NCBI GenBank assembly: GCA_037953625.1
Contig: CM075653.1
Location: 101,039,639-101,103,638, forward strand
Reading direction: 5' to 3'
Length of the DNA stretch: 64,000 nucleotides
Source: Crotalaria pallida
Taxonomy: Eukaryota > Streptophyta > Magnoliopsida > Fabales > Fabaceae
Part shown: in pieces, positions 1 through 13,500 of the stretch
Layout of the letters: the number at the start of each line of letters is the position of its first letter
Position numbering within the stretch: position 1 is the stretch's first letter
Notes under the pieces: generated by a model
Database searches by the model: none
Seen by the model: the letters and a program-made list of their open reading frames with translations, nothing else
What the model was told of the DNA's origin: nothing
Translations under genes and position numbers: made by a program

Positions 1-142
1 CCATGTAGGATTACTCATAATTGATTCTAATTTGTTTTTTATGGCATATTTCCATAAATTAGAGTCAATTATTTTTATTGCTCCGTCATTAGTTTTGGGA
101 TCTTCTTCTAAGATGTAGGCACAAACAATTTCTTTAGACAAA
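1..142 (-). pseudogene. Copia polyprotein fragment (integrase-RT linker)
   Basis: Reading the minus strand from 142 to the window edge gives an uninterrupted stretch containing SKEIVCAYILEEDPKT and then NLWKYAIKNKLESIMSNPTW. This has the pattern of Ty1/copia polyproteins just before reverse transcriptase, where a Trp-containing helix is followed by an 'S-x-x-x-N-x-T-W' block. It runs off the left edge, so only a fragment can be described. A degenerate Sirevirus-like LTR lies at 300-773 in the matching orientation and may be the 5' LTR of the same decayed element. Assignment to Copia is by motif resemblance only. Confidence 0.6.
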
Positions 143-299
143 ATATCTACATACATCAACATTTTTACTTAAGAAAGTAGTGATAAAATCAAAATCAAAA
201 CTAGTTCTGTCTTTTGTCTTTTACTCCTTCAAGATTCTCCATTTAAAACATTTTAACCATGATTATTTAAACTAGAAGTATGAAAATATTTAGGTGCAC

Positions 300-773
300 T
301 CATGTCTAAAGGTGTGAAACCAGATGTTAGATTCGAGAGCTCTCAACTAAGAGGAGATGAATAGTTAGATCACCAAAAATTGAAATTCAATCATAAACAA
401 TAAAAAAATATCAGAGTAATTATGGAATAACATTCCATCAAATCAACTAACAAAAAACTAAAGGTTAAAGCATATCAATCAAATCAAATAGTTGTTAAAT
501 TTTGTCTAAGACATTTTATCAAACACCTAGCATGCACAATTTCTAAGAAAACCTAATCACAAAATTAAGCAAAGAAATTAAAAAGATTAAGGGATAGAAG
601 AGAAAGAACATAGAGATTTTATCTTGGTTCACATCCCAAACCATTTGGAATGTACATCTAGTAGGCTCCTTTTGGATTGAGGGATTTGCTCCATTGTGTA
701 AATGAATGATCAAGTTACAAGCGTGTCTTCCACCAAGTTCTTCACTTGGACCTAGAGCTTCTAAACTGATACT
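300..773 (-). repeat. Degenerate Sirevirus-like LTR fragment
   Basis: This segment aligns by eye with the two clear Sirevirus LTRs later in the window. It has an 'AAGAGGAGATGAATAG'-type block near 345. At 612-632 it has the conserved block that reads GTGAACCA then (A/T)ATAAA(A)TC on the minus strand, followed by a TACATCTAGT block. In the other copies the same blocks occur in the same order (44228-44280 and 58461-58520). It is interrupted at 774 by another LTR and may resume after 3080. The stretch 143-299 shows nothing further. Confidence 0.45.
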
Positions 774-3079
774 TGTAACACTACCCCAAATTTTATAAAG
801 GTAATAAAAGAATTTCTTTAATAAAATTGTAGCAGAGAAATAATTTTCTATTATTGAAAAAAGAGACTAAAATTTTTCCTTTTCAAAATACATTTCATTT
901 TGGGGTTACAATGGAATTGAACATAGCAAATAACTTTGCAGATACTTGCTTCCTTCGCTTGAGCATCTAGCATGATGGAATGCTTCCATGTGAAGCAGAA
1001 TTTATTCAATAATGCATATTTTGGAAACCTAACAAACAATATGGGATAGAGAGTAAGTCATTATAATATTACATAATCAGATATATAAATGAATAACTAT
1101 GAGTAAAAAAACACAAATAACATAATCTGAACGCAAGTGATGCATGCATAAGGAAGTCTCTTACTCATACCAATTATCTTGTATATATGTATGCAATGCA
1201 TGCTCAATCTCACATTGATCTCCATTCACTTTTAAACAATCTTTCCTCAATCTCAACACTCTAGGGAAAAGTAATCGGGAGTAAGTGTCTTACTTTCATG
1301 CATGCCTCCAATGAGCCTTGCGCCCATCACAAATCTATCATGGATTAGGTCATATTGAGAACCACCCTCCGCGATCCAAAGATGGGGGAAAGACACATAT
1401 AATCATTGTAGTTCTGCAAGATTATCCCGGTCGAGGTTAGCTTGACTAGCCCATCACGGGACCATCTTACCTGCAATAATTTTCAACCTCCTTCCATTTC
1501 CACTTCAGTTCCCCGAACCGTCATATTTCTTTTCCTTGTACCTTATCGTAACACCTCTATTCCATGTATGATGTATGATTATCTTCATCATTCCTTTAAG
1601 GATACTAAATTCCTCCATCTCATTTATCAACATAAAGTATAATTGATAGTTACATTAATCATTGGAATCCAAAAGGGCATTATTGTAATTTAAAAGACTG
1701 ATTATCAGTTATCTCTTATTGATAACCGGTTACCTGTGGTTCAGATTTTACAAAACTAGGCACGATTACCGGTATCAAAATTCCTTGAAAGTAAAGCGTG
1801 ATCCAACAAGATAACTAATTACCTTATTAGTAATTTGAACCCGATTCTTATTTCACTTGGGATTTCAATGTTAACTTTCCATCACACACCTCTGCAAGTC
1901 TTCCACTTATTAAGCATATTAACAAAACTCAGTTAAACACATATTTCATATAAAAATGACATGCATACTTGAATTATCAATAAATAAATATAAACCATAT
2001 AACCACATATGACTCAATCTTGAATATTCAATTAGCATAAAATATTAGAATATTCAATCAACATCTAACTCAACCAAGATTATATATTTCTTATACAACA
2101 GCTCAGTCTTATTCTTAGCAAGAATTCAGAATATTTATTCACTTATTGCCATAGACTGTTCTAACCTCTGAGTCATAAAGCCTTGTCATAACATAACCCA
2201 CAAGCTTATGGAAGTGTGGACTATAATGCATAGTTATCAATCACTATCCTAGTGATATAAATGAAATCTCTCATACCTGAACTTCCTTCATACAAAGAAT
2301 AAAAAGACTTTAAATCAGACTTGAAGCCATTGCAGACTCAAAAGCAACAACACGTAAATGCTTTATTAGCTTCAACAATCAGCAACAACCTAAGGCAGAA
2401 ACAAGACTACAAAACTATAGATATCATGGACATAAACAGACACAAAACATACACCCCTACATATTGCCTTTGCTTCACTTCTTGGAGGGATTTCAGCAGT
2501 ATTTCATCTAGGAATCATGGGAAAACTTGTGCTACGTACATCTCACAGCAAGATGTATACACCAATAGAAGTGTTTCATAGAAGTTCTAAGCATTAAAGA
2601 ACAAGGGGAAATTGATAGCTTAAAGTCCTATTTATAGGAGAGGTTTTACGTTACTTCAAGGGGAATAAATCACGTGGAAGTGCCACCACATGAAACTGAC
2701 TTGCCTAAGCTAGCAGTTGCACATCAAATTAAGAAGCATGTGGTGGCAACACCAGAGAAACACGGAGTTTTGAATCATCACCACCTTACTTCTTCATTAA
2801 GTTTTGTAGAGATAATCGATTACTGAAATGTAGTAACCGATCATGGAGATCTAAAATACACAAAATTGGGGAAATTGACCAGCGGTAACCAGTTACCCAA
2901 ACCCATTAACTGATTACCTAGTTCAAAAATCTTAAATATATTTTAATTACAATAATATACTTTGAAGTTATAATTTATTAATCACAAATAAACACTTATG
3001 CTTATCATTTGGAAGTAAAATATTTCAATTCAAGAATATATATTTATTTTCTAAAAATGAAAAAGTGTGGGATGTTACA
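774..3079 (-). repeat. Chromovirus-type LTR, probably solo
   Basis: It starts TGTAACACTACCCC and ends GGGATGTTACA, the TG...CA inverted ends of the other chromovirus-type LTRs here. Blocks such as GGGAAAAGTAATCGGGAGTAAG near 1264 correspond, in reverse orientation, to the block near 23700-23720 of the complete element, so transcription is on the minus strand. Length is 2306 bp. No PBS, PPT or coding region abuts it, which suggests a solo LTR. The flanking pentamers (ATACT before, GTACC after) do not match, so a target duplication is not demonstrated. It contains a cluster of ATCGAT-like and ACCGGT/ACCAGT-like palindromes at 2814-2935 and one near 1722. Confidence 0.6.
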
Positions 3080-3829
3080 GTACCCCACCATAAGAATCTA
3101 GTCTTCTATCTCCTTTCTCTCTAAATAAAGATACCTCACTTCACAAGAGAAAAAGATTATTTGGAAAAATCTTGAATTTTGTGTATACAATGAACATCTT
3201 CTATGTGTAGTTTATACACCAATGTAAATCATGAACAAGATCAATCACAATGAGAGAGATGAAAAATAATGAGAGATGTGAGTAATCTTGATCTATAAGA
3301 GGATATGAAGGTTGAAAAATTTGTTAGTGCAATTAGGTCTCTTCTATTCTGAGATATGGATTTTGTAAGTGTTTTTAAATATTGTCACATTAGAAACATC
3401 AAAGACAAGAAGAAATACACGAGAAAGCCATTTAAGAAATATTGAGAACTCATCAGACTCAGTATTAACAGTACACACAATTAATATGATTTAAATCACC
3501 ATTCATACTCATTGTAACTCCCTAATCACGATTGAGATAAACACTCACCACAACGTCCATAATATACGTAAATGTCATCCCCCTACAGTGAACACGATTC
3601 ACCACTCGCTTCACACAGAGGCCAAAGCACCAAATAACTGTAAGTCTTTGGCAAAGGGACATATCCCTCACTCATAACCTAAGGTCTTTCTTCCATATCT
3701 CGCTAGCTCACCAATATACGAAGCAACGCCTGCAACAAAGAGCTACTTTGTCTTGATTCCCTACTTTGTCTCTCTCGCCAAACTATATATCCCTAAACAA
3801 TGACCCCATTTTCACGGACATAACAATAA
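3080..3829. other. No gene; probable continuation of decayed Copia LTR
   Basis: No open frame or splice-consistent exon is visible. The first part (CTCACTTCACAAG-like text) is vaguely reminiscent of the Sirevirus LTR text near 58565-58600, which would fit insertion of the LTR at 774-3079 into a Sirevirus LTR. Beyond about 3450 nothing is recognised. Confidence 0.3.
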
Positions 3830-4740
3830 TGGTATTAAAACAACTTTCTTGAAAGAAGTTATAGACATCGATATGAAGCTTTTCCGATTAAAGGAAATGA
3901 TCATCTAGTGTGTAAGCTTAAGAAATCAATATATGGATTGAAACAAACCTCAAAACAATGACATATTAAGTTAAGTGATACCATTACCTCTTTTGGTTAT
4001 TTAAGAAAATCCTATTTATAGGTGCATGTACCAAAAGTCAGTGGGAGTACATTTATGTTTTAGACCAATATGTTGATGATATATTGCTTACTACTAATGT
4101 TTTAGGTGTTTGCATGATGAGGTGCAAGTATATATCTCTATGAACTTTATTTGCAATGAATGATATAGGAGATGCATCGTTTATGATAGGAATTAAATTA
4201 TTCCATGATAGATCACAAGGATTATTGAGATTGTCTCAAAAAGTTCATATTAAGAAAAAATTCTAGAGATATTTATTATTGTTTTTTGTTCTAATTTAGT
4301 GGTACCAATTTAGAATGAGAACAAATTTAGTCTTATGCAATTTTCCAAAGAAAGGTACCAGCGATGAATGAAATATTTTATGCTATGTAATGAAGATCAC
4401 ATTAATTAGAATTAATCGGATATTCAGACTTAAATCATGGAGGATGTGATGACACTGGAAATTAAAGTTTTACATTTGGCTACTAATTCTTTTTGAAAAA
4501 ATTGACATATTATGAAAAAGTGTTTAAAAAAAAAGTGTTGTTGGATCATATACAATAAGAGCATAGTTTATAGCATGTTTCGAAACTACAACTCATACAT
4601 TATGGTTGCAAAACTTTGTTTTAGGACGAGTTGTCGTCGACACAATCACCAAGTTGCTGAAAAACTTATTGTCAAAATTTTGCAACAGTTATTTGCCAAG
4701 CATATGGAATTAAAGGCAAGCTATGAGTATATGTAAAGAA
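3830..4740 (+). pseudogene. Degenerate Copia reverse transcriptase/RNase H
   Basis: Fragments of Ty1/copia RT are readable on the plus strand in shifting frames. VCKLKKSIYGLKQTSKQ near 3908-3958 is the 'L.KSLYGLKQ.PR.W' block; YVDDILLTTN near 4068-4097 is the catalytic YVDD box; FAMNDIGDASFMIGIK near 4145-4195 is the block downstream of it. A later AKHMELK near 4690-4710 matches the RNase H end of Copia polyproteins. Many stops and frameshifts separate the pieces, so it is not coding. An LTR-like sequence begins just downstream at about 4756. Confidence 0.75.
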
Positions 4741-4755
4741 TGCTAAAAATAGATA

Positions 4756-5300
4756 TAATTGTTAGAAGTCTCACATCGTCTGCCTCATAATATGTGGTAT
4801 GGTTTAAATACATGTTGGGCTACTCCCCTCATTACCAATTAGTTTTGAGATGGAAATATCAGAGCCAAAGCCCAACTTCTTTAGTCTTGGCTCATTATAT
4901 TTAAGTGTTTTTGAACTTGCAATTTGTTTCTAATTTTTGTGTACATTATTGTGTTTTATGAATTATTACATGAATGCTTTATTAATTATTGTACATTATT
5001 GTGTTTTATGAATTATTGTGTTTTTGACCCTTGTGTTGAATAAAATTTTTATTTGTTTATAGAAAAAAAATACATGAATGCTTTAGAAACACTTATGGGA
5101 GTAATTTGTATTTTATGTTTTACTTTTGTACCTTGCATGGTAAGGAACTGGTGTTTGCAGTTTATGAAAGAAAATTGTGTTTTGAAAGTTATTAATATAT
5201 GACCATCATTACTCACAGCTGGTGTTTTATTATATTAATTAAGGTTATTATGTACTTACTAGGATGAGATTTAGTGGAGAAATTTAATGTGTCATACTTA
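4756..5300 (+). repeat. Copia LTR fragment
   Basis: Directly after the RNase H remnant comes TGTTAGAAGTCTCACATCG, then a block with ACTCCCCTCATTACCAATT and GAGATGGAA. That is the layout seen at the starts of many plant Copia LTRs (established pattern, recalled rather than searched). No second copy lies in the window and the right boundary is uncertain. A direct 35-bp-scale repeat (GTACATTATTGTGTTTTATG) occurs at 4940 and 4991. Confidence 0.5.
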
Positions 5301-8046
5301 TGTTGTGGTTATATTTAGTTTTAGGCCAATGGAGAGAATGCATGTTAAAAATAATCAAGGATAATTTCTTATTTAGTAGCCTAAATTAATTAAGATATTT
5401 TATAACTATCATGTATTAGATAATTATAACCACTATCTAACACCTACTAATAAAGAACAATCTCATATGTTGATTGATACTTGAGGGACATATCAGATTA
5501 AAGCATAATACATTAAATTGGTCATCTCAATGACCACATCGCACACTTTTGTAATATGGTTGACAGAAATAAAAATTAGCATCATATGCGTATTTGAAGG
5601 AAATTGAGCTTCTTTTCATTTTTTTCATTCCTACTTCCAATTATTGTTATGTTTTTAACAATATTTAATTTAATGTTTTAAATTATTATTATTATTATTA
5701 AATTATTCAACGACTGAGATTTTGTCCATTTCTTTTAAAAATGGAGAAAATTTTGACTCGTCTAAAAAAAGGAGAATGAGAGAGAAACTGAATTATATCT
5801 ACAGGTTTTATGAAAGCATCAATTTTCTAAAATGAATGATGACTTTCAAAATATCTTATGTGTCAGATGTTTATGAATGCTTTAGCTTTAAGTTTTCATG
5901 ATTAAGTTTTTCTATAGAGTTACGAGACATAAAACGAGAGCTCCCAAGCTTTAATAATGATGACAACACTTTCTCCCCTCCTTTAAAAAAAATTATTTGC
6001 TAATGAAGAAGTAATTAAGCTCATAAGTTTGAATAAGAATGTTTCTCACCTTGTGGATGAAATTTACCTTGTAAGTGGACGGCTCTTTTCTCAACCCTTG
6101 GTCTACTACAGCCCAGAATGGAGCAGTGGTTTTTTGAAGCTAAAAATGATACAGGACACTTGTGCTTCCACAACCACTCTAAGTGCTATCTTTTTTATTT
6201 ATTTTATTTTATTTTATGGGAAGGAGGATGCCTCTTAGTTTGGTTGAAGTTTCTTGGCAGTTTGTACCAGCTCAAATGGAGATAGATAATGACATGTAAG
6301 TAAAGACTGTGCAAAAAAATTACTCTTGTAATGGTTCATATGTTTATAATAGGACTCAGATGTTACCAAAGAAATTCAGATTAGTCATCAGAAACAAAAT
6401 AATGTTGTCTACTCTGATGAAAAAAAAAATTTAATGTTGTCTACTTTAATGGAAGAAACATAATTGCTGACCTCCTAGATCAGAAGAAAATCAATAATAA
6501 TAGAGCTGCAAAATGTAATTTATTTATGGTTGGAAAAGTTATAAGCAAAGTAGTTCATTCCTACTACAGTACTATTGTTGTTTTGTATGTTTTGTTTCTT
6601 TCTTGTGTAAGATTTAATAATTGTTTAATTATATAAATAATGTGGCTCCACCAATGACCCAAGCAAATCAGCCAAACTCGCCCTTCCAAGAGAATAATTA
6701 ACTGCTCTGTTTCATGTGGAATGTATGATCAATTCCCACTGTGCTACTCCTACATTCGAATCCATTGATTAAAAAGCAAGGCAAAAGCATATGGGTAGAG
6801 CTAGAGTGCAAACAAAAAGTACTTGTATTTAAATCAAGAAAACCTATGATTATTGCTAATAATTACGAAGCATACATGGGAAGGTACATTTCCAAGAGGT
6901 CGGTCACCCCATTTCAGAGGCTGATGAAATCAGCATGAAGTGTGATGATAACCCACACTATCTTCGGAAGAAAATTGCTAAGTAAATATAATTTCCATAT
7001 ACATCTATTTCATTTTTTTTTTGGTAAAACATATACATCTATTTCAAATTGTGTATAAATATGTTAAAAATAAGTTAAATTCAATTATAATGGACAATAA
7101 AAAAGTGTACAAATGGGAGATAATGTGTATGAGCATAATATTGTGAGTAATTCTATGTTTACTACTATTTTTATTTACACTTAATTAAGAGTTAAGATTA
7201 GCACATTTTTATCAGGAAAAAAAATGAAAAATAACAAAATTGAGTATCAAATTTTATATTTACCACTCTTAATACATCTAATATTAATACATTCCAATTT
7301 CAAGATATAAATATTAATACATTCCTTTTTTGTGAAAGAAAATAAGAAATAACAAAATTGAATATCAAGTTTATCTCTAATCTTTTTTTTTTTTTTTTAC
7401 GAAGAATGTATCAATTTTGGGTGTAAAAAAGTTATACACATAATAATACCTTATTACAACAAATATTTCTTGATAAGTGGATATAGCTCGTAAGATCATG
7501 CACCAAATCTGAAAGCTTTAAAATTGAAAATCCCTGTTTTGATTTTGGACATCATCATTTGGTGGATTTAATTTTCTTATCCCTATCTCCATTAAAACAA
7601 AATCTTTCTTGTCGATAAAAGAAAACCTTAAATACAATAAAATACTTGGTAACGTATTAGCATATTACAATTAAAAAAAAATTAATGATCAATGCACTAC
7701 TACATACTTATTTTATCTTAATAATAAACCGATCACTAAAATTGCAAAAAGAATCTGTTGCAAACACACAATCTCAAAACCCACTTTTGGAGATCCCGTT
7801 TCTTGACCAAGTATCTATATATCCATCACGTTCCGTTATCCGCCGCCTTGCTTTGCTTGGTGTTGAGTGCTTAAAAGTGAACAAAACTTAAGCTAAATAA
7901 TTTGATGAAAAATATTGAAATGTATCAAAAGTATTGTATTTTGTATACGTGCTAAAACACTTGCACTACCTTAAGTTTCACGTCATCACTCTCTTATATG
8001 TATCTCTTTCTCTCCCTCCCTCCCTCCCTTCCTCCCTTCTTTGCAC
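5301..8046. other. Intergenic, upstream of the NAC gene
   Basis: No supported coding region: the longest frames are under 70 codons without homology that I recognise. It is AT-rich with an (ATT)n run at 5682-5704 and several poly-A/T tracts. A short direct repeat ACATATACATCTATTTCA occurs near 6995 and 7027. The last ~200 bp end in a C/T-rich tract (TCTCTCCCTCCCTCCCTCCC near 8008-8035) next to the TATA box, as expected of a plant core promoter. Confidence 0.5.
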
Positions 8047-8054
8047 TATAAATA
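8047..8054 (+). promoter_or_regulatory. TATA box of the NAC gene
   Basis: TATAAATA lies 75 bp upstream of the start codon at 8129 and just after a pyrimidine-rich patch. This spacing implies a short 5' leader of roughly 45-50 nt. Position and sequence are seen directly; promoter function is inferred. Confidence 0.6.
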
Positions 8055-8128
8055 CCATTGTATGTTGTACCATCTTCATCATATCATGTGCCATTGCTCA
8101 CTCACTCTTCCTCTAATTTCTTGCTTCA

Positions 8129-9665
8129 ATGGGAGATAACAATGTCAACCTTCCACCGGGGTTTCGGTTTTATCCCACTGATGAAGAGCTTGTAGTCCAT
8201 TTCCTTCATAGAAAGGCAGCACTCTTACCTTGCCACCCAGATGTCATCCCTGATCTTGACCTCTACCCTTATGACCCTTGGGAACTTGATGGTATAATAT
8301 ATATTCCTTAACTTTTTATTTCAAATTCAATGGTCAGTTTTGAACTTTTATATTGGTTCTTTTTTAGGCATAATTCACTATAGCCACACAAATTATTTTT
8401 TGACATGTAAAACATAAAGTGGCGGTGTAGAACACTAGAATTATTTTTGGTTTAACCATGGTACATATAATACAATTTTGTTCAAGTTAAAAATGTATAA
8501 TATAGTAAAGCTAACTTTCCCATCAACATTTTTCTCTTTCTTTATAGGCAAAATTTGAACTCAACTTCTTGAAGGAGATATGTAGCCCCTAAACAAACCA
8601 CCGGTTGGTGGTTGAACACTAGAGTTATGCCTATATTTAAAAGTATTGTTGCACTTACCAAATAAAAATTAAGTGTCTAAAATATGATGTAATAATTACA
8701 TCCTCTATCCATGAATACAAGATTTTTTTTTTAATTATTTTGGTTCTATTTATAAAACCGTTTATAAATTTTCATTAATAATTAATTATTTTTTTTCCAT
8801 ATTTATACAATACTTTTTAGAGTTCTGATAATATAATGTTTATAAAAATAATTTGTAAAAAATATATGTTCATATTTTCAATGTTATTAATTAAATTAAT
8901 CAATTTTTTTAATGAACATAAATTCAACCAAAAGAATCTTATATTTAAGGTGAAGAGAATTACAACTCTCGCCTAATTAAGAATGTTAGACTTAGTGGAT
9001 GATAAATAGCTAGAAAATTGAAGTTGGTGCATATATCATATGTGCAGGTAAAGCATTGGGAGAGGGAAACCAATGGTACTACTATAGCAGAAGGACGCAA
9101 AATAGGGCCACAGGCAATGGTTATTGGCATCCAATAGGAATGGAGGAACCAGTGGTTACTAGCTCAAGCAACAAGAGAGTTGGAATGAAGAAATTTTATG
9201 TGTTCCATGTTGGAGAAGCACCTGGTGGTAGCAAAACTAATTGGATAATGCAAGAGTATCGTCTATCAGATTCTGCTTCCTCTAGCAGATCATCTAGAAG
9301 AAAAGCACCACCAAAAACAGTTAGTACTTGGTACAATTATTGTATGTACGATTCCATGTGACAATTTTTGATTTTATATGGCAAAGTATTAATATTTATT
9401 CACTCTTTTTTTTTATAAAATTAAAAGTTGTCACAAAAATTATCATAGATTGTACACATATTTTTTAACTAATATATATCACATTGATTGTTATTGACTA
9501 TTTTTTCCATTTTATTTGATTCAGGATCATAGTAAATGGGTGATATGTCGAGTTTATGAGAATGATGACAATGATGATGATGGTAATGGTGGAATAGAGC
9601 TCTCTTGTTTGGATGAAGTTTTCTTGTCATTGGATGATCTTGATGAAATCAGCTTGCCAAATTAG
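8129..9665 (+). CDS. XND1: NAC transcription factor, XND1 (ANAC104) type
   Basis: Three exons join in phase: 8129-8291, 9048-9319 and 9525-9665, all with GT...AG introns, giving 191 aa (Arabidopsis XND1 is about 190). The NAC domain is complete: LPPGFRFYPTDEELVVHFL (from residue 8), a PDLDLYPYDPWEL block, NGYWHPIG, TNWIMQEYRL and KWVICRVYE. The acidic tail after about residue 156 has LSCLDE, the LxCxE-like segment through which XND1 is reported to bind retinoblastoma-related protein, followed by an LDDLDE-type end. Known XND1 is a nuclear repressor of xylem vessel secondary-wall formation and programmed cell death; this function is transferred by homology. Intron 1 (756 bp) carries a MITE. 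No frame damage was seen, so it looks functional. Confidence 0.93.
8699..8950. mobile_element. Stowaway-like MITE in NAC intron 1
   Basis: The left end CATCCTCTATCC after TA, and internal blocks (AATTAATTATTTTTTTTCC-like, ATACTTTTTAGA, AATTAAATTAAT, AATGAACAT then AAATTC) follow the same order as in the MITE at 19779-20052. The right end AAGAATCTTATATTTAAGG is eroded. It is therefore an older copy of the same family inside the intron, with no effect on the splice sites seen. Confidence 0.6.
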
Positions 9666-10267
9666 TTGATGCAATTGATACAGTTTGCTACATTATCCAA
9701 ATCAATGGGATAATCTACTAAGCTAACTTTAAAAAAAAATAAAAAATCAATATCGTTATTTACTAGTTTTACTGCTGCCATTGTAATCAGTGAAGTTGCC
9801 ATAGGTAATTTTCTATAGAACTAGGCCTTCAATGGCACTAGATGAAATTCATGGCCAGACAATGTGCAGTATGACGCGTTATGCTTTCAATGATCCCACT
9901 GCCACAGGTCACTTAAAATTTGTATGCTCTTTAGTCTTTATTCATTATTATGCTGACACGTGGATAATTACATACCTAGTATTCATTCTCATTCACTAAT
10001 ATATATGAGTCAATAATAATCCAGTAAATCCAGGTAAGATATAAAAATGTTCATCTCTCTGCTTTAGTTTACTTGTATCATCAAATAGTTGCATTTTACT
10101 TGTTGCATGAAAATTTGATGCAGTTAAGGTTGTTTTCTTTGAACAAGAAAAGAAAATTGGAAGTGAAATATTTTTGAGAAATGCTTGGAATACATTAGCA
10201 AGCAAGGGGTGCTTTGATGATCTCAAAAAAAATTTTTTAAATATAAATTTCAAAATAGTCCACATAT

Positions 10268-10562
10268 AAATTAGTCCCTATATAAATTCTTTTGGATTTT
10301 GGCCCCCACTTTTACGTTTTGTTTTGATTTTGGTTCTTGGTAGCAAATATGAATAAAAACTACTGTCATAGCTTAATAGAGAAGATTAAAGTAGGGACCA
10401 AAACCAAAACGGAATGTAAAAATAAAGACCAAAATCAAAACGGAATATTAAAGTGAATGTGGAAGTAGTGTTTTCCATTCATATTTGCCACCATGGATTA
10501 AAACCAAAATGGAATGTAAAAATAGGAACCAAAACCTAAAAAAAAAATATAGAGACTAATTT
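10268..10562. mobile_element. Inverted-repeat (MITE-like) element
   Basis: The left ~95 bp (AAATTAGTCCCTATA... through TTTTGGTTCTTGGTAGCAAATATGAAT) reads again as the reverse complement of the right ~95 bp (ATTCATATTTGCCACCATGG... through AGAGACTAATTT). The whole could fold into a long hairpin about 295 bp across. There is no coding capacity. Superfamily is not clear, as a convincing target duplication was not found. Confidence 0.6.
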
Positions 10563-13500
10563 CAAAAAAATCAACATTTATAAAGACATTTTGATATTTA
10601 AAAAAAAAAGTCAAATTGATGCATAACTTTGCACATCAATTGATCAATATGGTTCTCATAAAAAAAAAGGTATAAAGCTTACAGAGGGATCAAATTGATT
10701 TACCTCTTGCAAAGACAAAGATCAAATTGGTATTTTTGAGCATTTGATTGTATACACATGTTCAAATCTTTCGTAGAAGGTGGAGTTCATATGTACTATG
10801 ATGTTTAAATAGATCCCTTGTTTTGATGAAATTGTTTGCTTATAAAAAATATTGGTATTTTTGAAATATCAAGAATCAAATTAATTGACAATGTAAATTT
10901 CAATTAGAGCCAACCAAAAATCATGGATTGACCCGAACAAACTCAATAAATAAGCGGGGCTTAAACTTTAATTTTAAAATTTGTCCCGAATAGATTTGGG
11001 TCGTTTATGGCCCGCTTTAATAAAGGTTGAACTCGTCAAGTCTTAGACCGAGCTGCTAATATCAACTAAAATCCCTATATGGCCTAGTAAAAAAGGTGAT
11101 TTACTATGGAGTCTAGCAAAATAATTTTTGACCTGAATTTTATCCAAAACTTTTTGACCCAACTCGATCATAACCCAAATCCAAAACAAGTCGACTCGAA
11201 CTTGATCGGATGACCCAAATTATCACCTCTCATATCCTCTGGTCTCGGTAACCAAAATTATGCTTTCCTCGTTGTGGCATTGAGGTCGTGAGCTTAAATC
11301 TTAACATTCACCTTTTCACTTTTGGTTATGTTTATATATATTTGCACTTCACGGACTCTAATAGGTGAAACCTCATACCACTAGGCTTGTAGTTCTATTG
11401 TCCATGTTACCTTACATCTATATAAAGTGCTAGGATTGGTTTGAATGTGTACAAATTAAGAGAACTAACGATAATTAATAAAAGAAAAAATTATGTAAAT
11501 GTAAGATGATATATCTAAGTACCTAAAAGTAGCATTATTCAATTTGTTATGTGGTAGAGCGAGTTACTAAGATCTAGTAGGATGATGAAAGTCATGGGCT
11601 TTCTTTCTGTTGGGAGTTGGACTCACGTGGAAAGATTGTTGAGAGAATAAGATCTCTATATTCATGAGACTTAAGAAGAGGAAGAGGATTGTGGAGCCCA
11701 TTGAGCACTGTTAGGGAAGCTTGCAGCTGAGCATTGGGTAGCAAGTCAAATTAGGCTTTATAGCTTTGTTGCCTAGTTTATTTGATGATATATTTGATAG
11801 CTTGCTTGTGTCAAAATGCTAAGGAGCAATGTATTTTATTTTGTTTTTTTGTTTTTGTTTTTTCTTGCATTGCATATGGGTGCCTGCTTATGGAAGCATC
11901 AAGTCATGTGTGATGCAAGCATTCGCATGCTTTGAAGCACCAAGTGAGCACTATATTATATGCATATATTGTCATCACAAAAGAGTGAAAGACCACACTC
12001 CATGATGTTTGCCTTATTCATGAGGTTCTTTCTTTTCTCGTATATACCCACTAGAAAAGCCGTAATAATTTACATCTAATGACATGAAATATTTATAACA
12101 AAATATTAAACAAAATTATAAAGCAATTTTTAATGAATGATTAGTTCAACTGAATTTTGAATGGTTCAAAGTGGTTTGATTATCAATTCAATTATGATAC
12201 CGAATCATAACAAATTAAGCATCTGATCATGGTTAGACAACTTGTCCAATCCAATTTTAACGACAATAATACTTATCAACTTTAGGTGCAAAAGGTTAAA
12301 TTTATGAATTAAACTCTCACGGCTAACATATTCTTATGAGCTTTAGGCTAAAAAAATGTTAAAATATATAGTTTGAGTAGCCATATCAATTTCCTCTAAA
12401 CAAAAAATTTCATTCGATAATAATTTCTTCCCATGAAAATAAGACAGTATGCACATTGGCATTCAGAGATTCTCTTCTTTCAATTTCACGATCAGCATAA
12501 GAAAAGTGCTAGATGTATATCACCGTCTCTCACATCAACGATTTGGTGACAAAATACAAAAAAAACAAAATTAGTGCCTACTATAATCAAATGATAATAA
12601 TCGTATAAATACCATTTCAACAAAAAATAAAATAAAAAATAATCGTATAAATATAAAGTGATATGTTTAAAAGTGTGTATGTAGGCATTATGATTAAAAA
12701 TTGAGAATTGTTCACCAAAAAAAAATGGAGAATTTTCATCTCCATTTTTCGCCGTCAAAAATATCACATCAATGATTTTTCACCATTCATCTCACTATAA
12801 ATATACACCATTGATTTCTCAAATCTCATCTATCACCGTTCATTTAATCAATGCACACAACACTCACACAACTAGCATAACACCTAATCACTGCTTGATA
12901 AGTTTCTTCAATTCAAAATAAGAAATTCCAAAAACACATAGTAGCAAGGAGTGATTTTTGGTTGTTATACATCATATATCTTTCTTTTATGCTCTATCTT
13001 TTAAACTTACTAGTAGTAAAAATTCCTTGTGATTACTTTCTATTTTAATCAATTTGTTTTATATAAAAAAAAATACTACAGTACTTTAATTTTATCAAGA
13101 AAATATTTCTATTTTTCATTTTCATATTTCAAATCTATACATTTATAAATAAGAATGAATTATGAATTTAATATAAAAACATAAAGTTTAGACACAATCC
13201 ATATTTTTTATTCATTTGAGCATGCTGTATTATTATTATAATAAAAAAAAAGTTTTTATTAACCTTTCCTTTTAGAAAAACAAAAAAAAATATCAAAACA
13301 TTTATTTGAAATAACAAAAAAAATCAAATATTTATTCTCTTACGAGAAAACACATTACTTAAATTTATTTTTAAATTAGTACAAAATAAAATACAAAATT
13401 AAATCTCAGCATCCTAAGAACAGTAAAAACTCAAAACTCAAGCTGCAATTGAAGTAAAATCTTGCCTTCCTAGTCATGTCAAAGAAGTGAGGTTTCCATT

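Noticed and set aside
4512..4736. 74-codon frame as a small gene
   Set aside because: AKHMELK and the adjacent out-of-frame text match the RNase H end of Copia polyproteins; it is part of the pseudogene.
11250..11400. Possible tRNA-derived SINE (GGTCGTGAGCTTAAATCTT resembling a B box)
   Set aside because: The match to the B box is weak, no convincing A box at proper spacing and no A-tail or target duplication was found.
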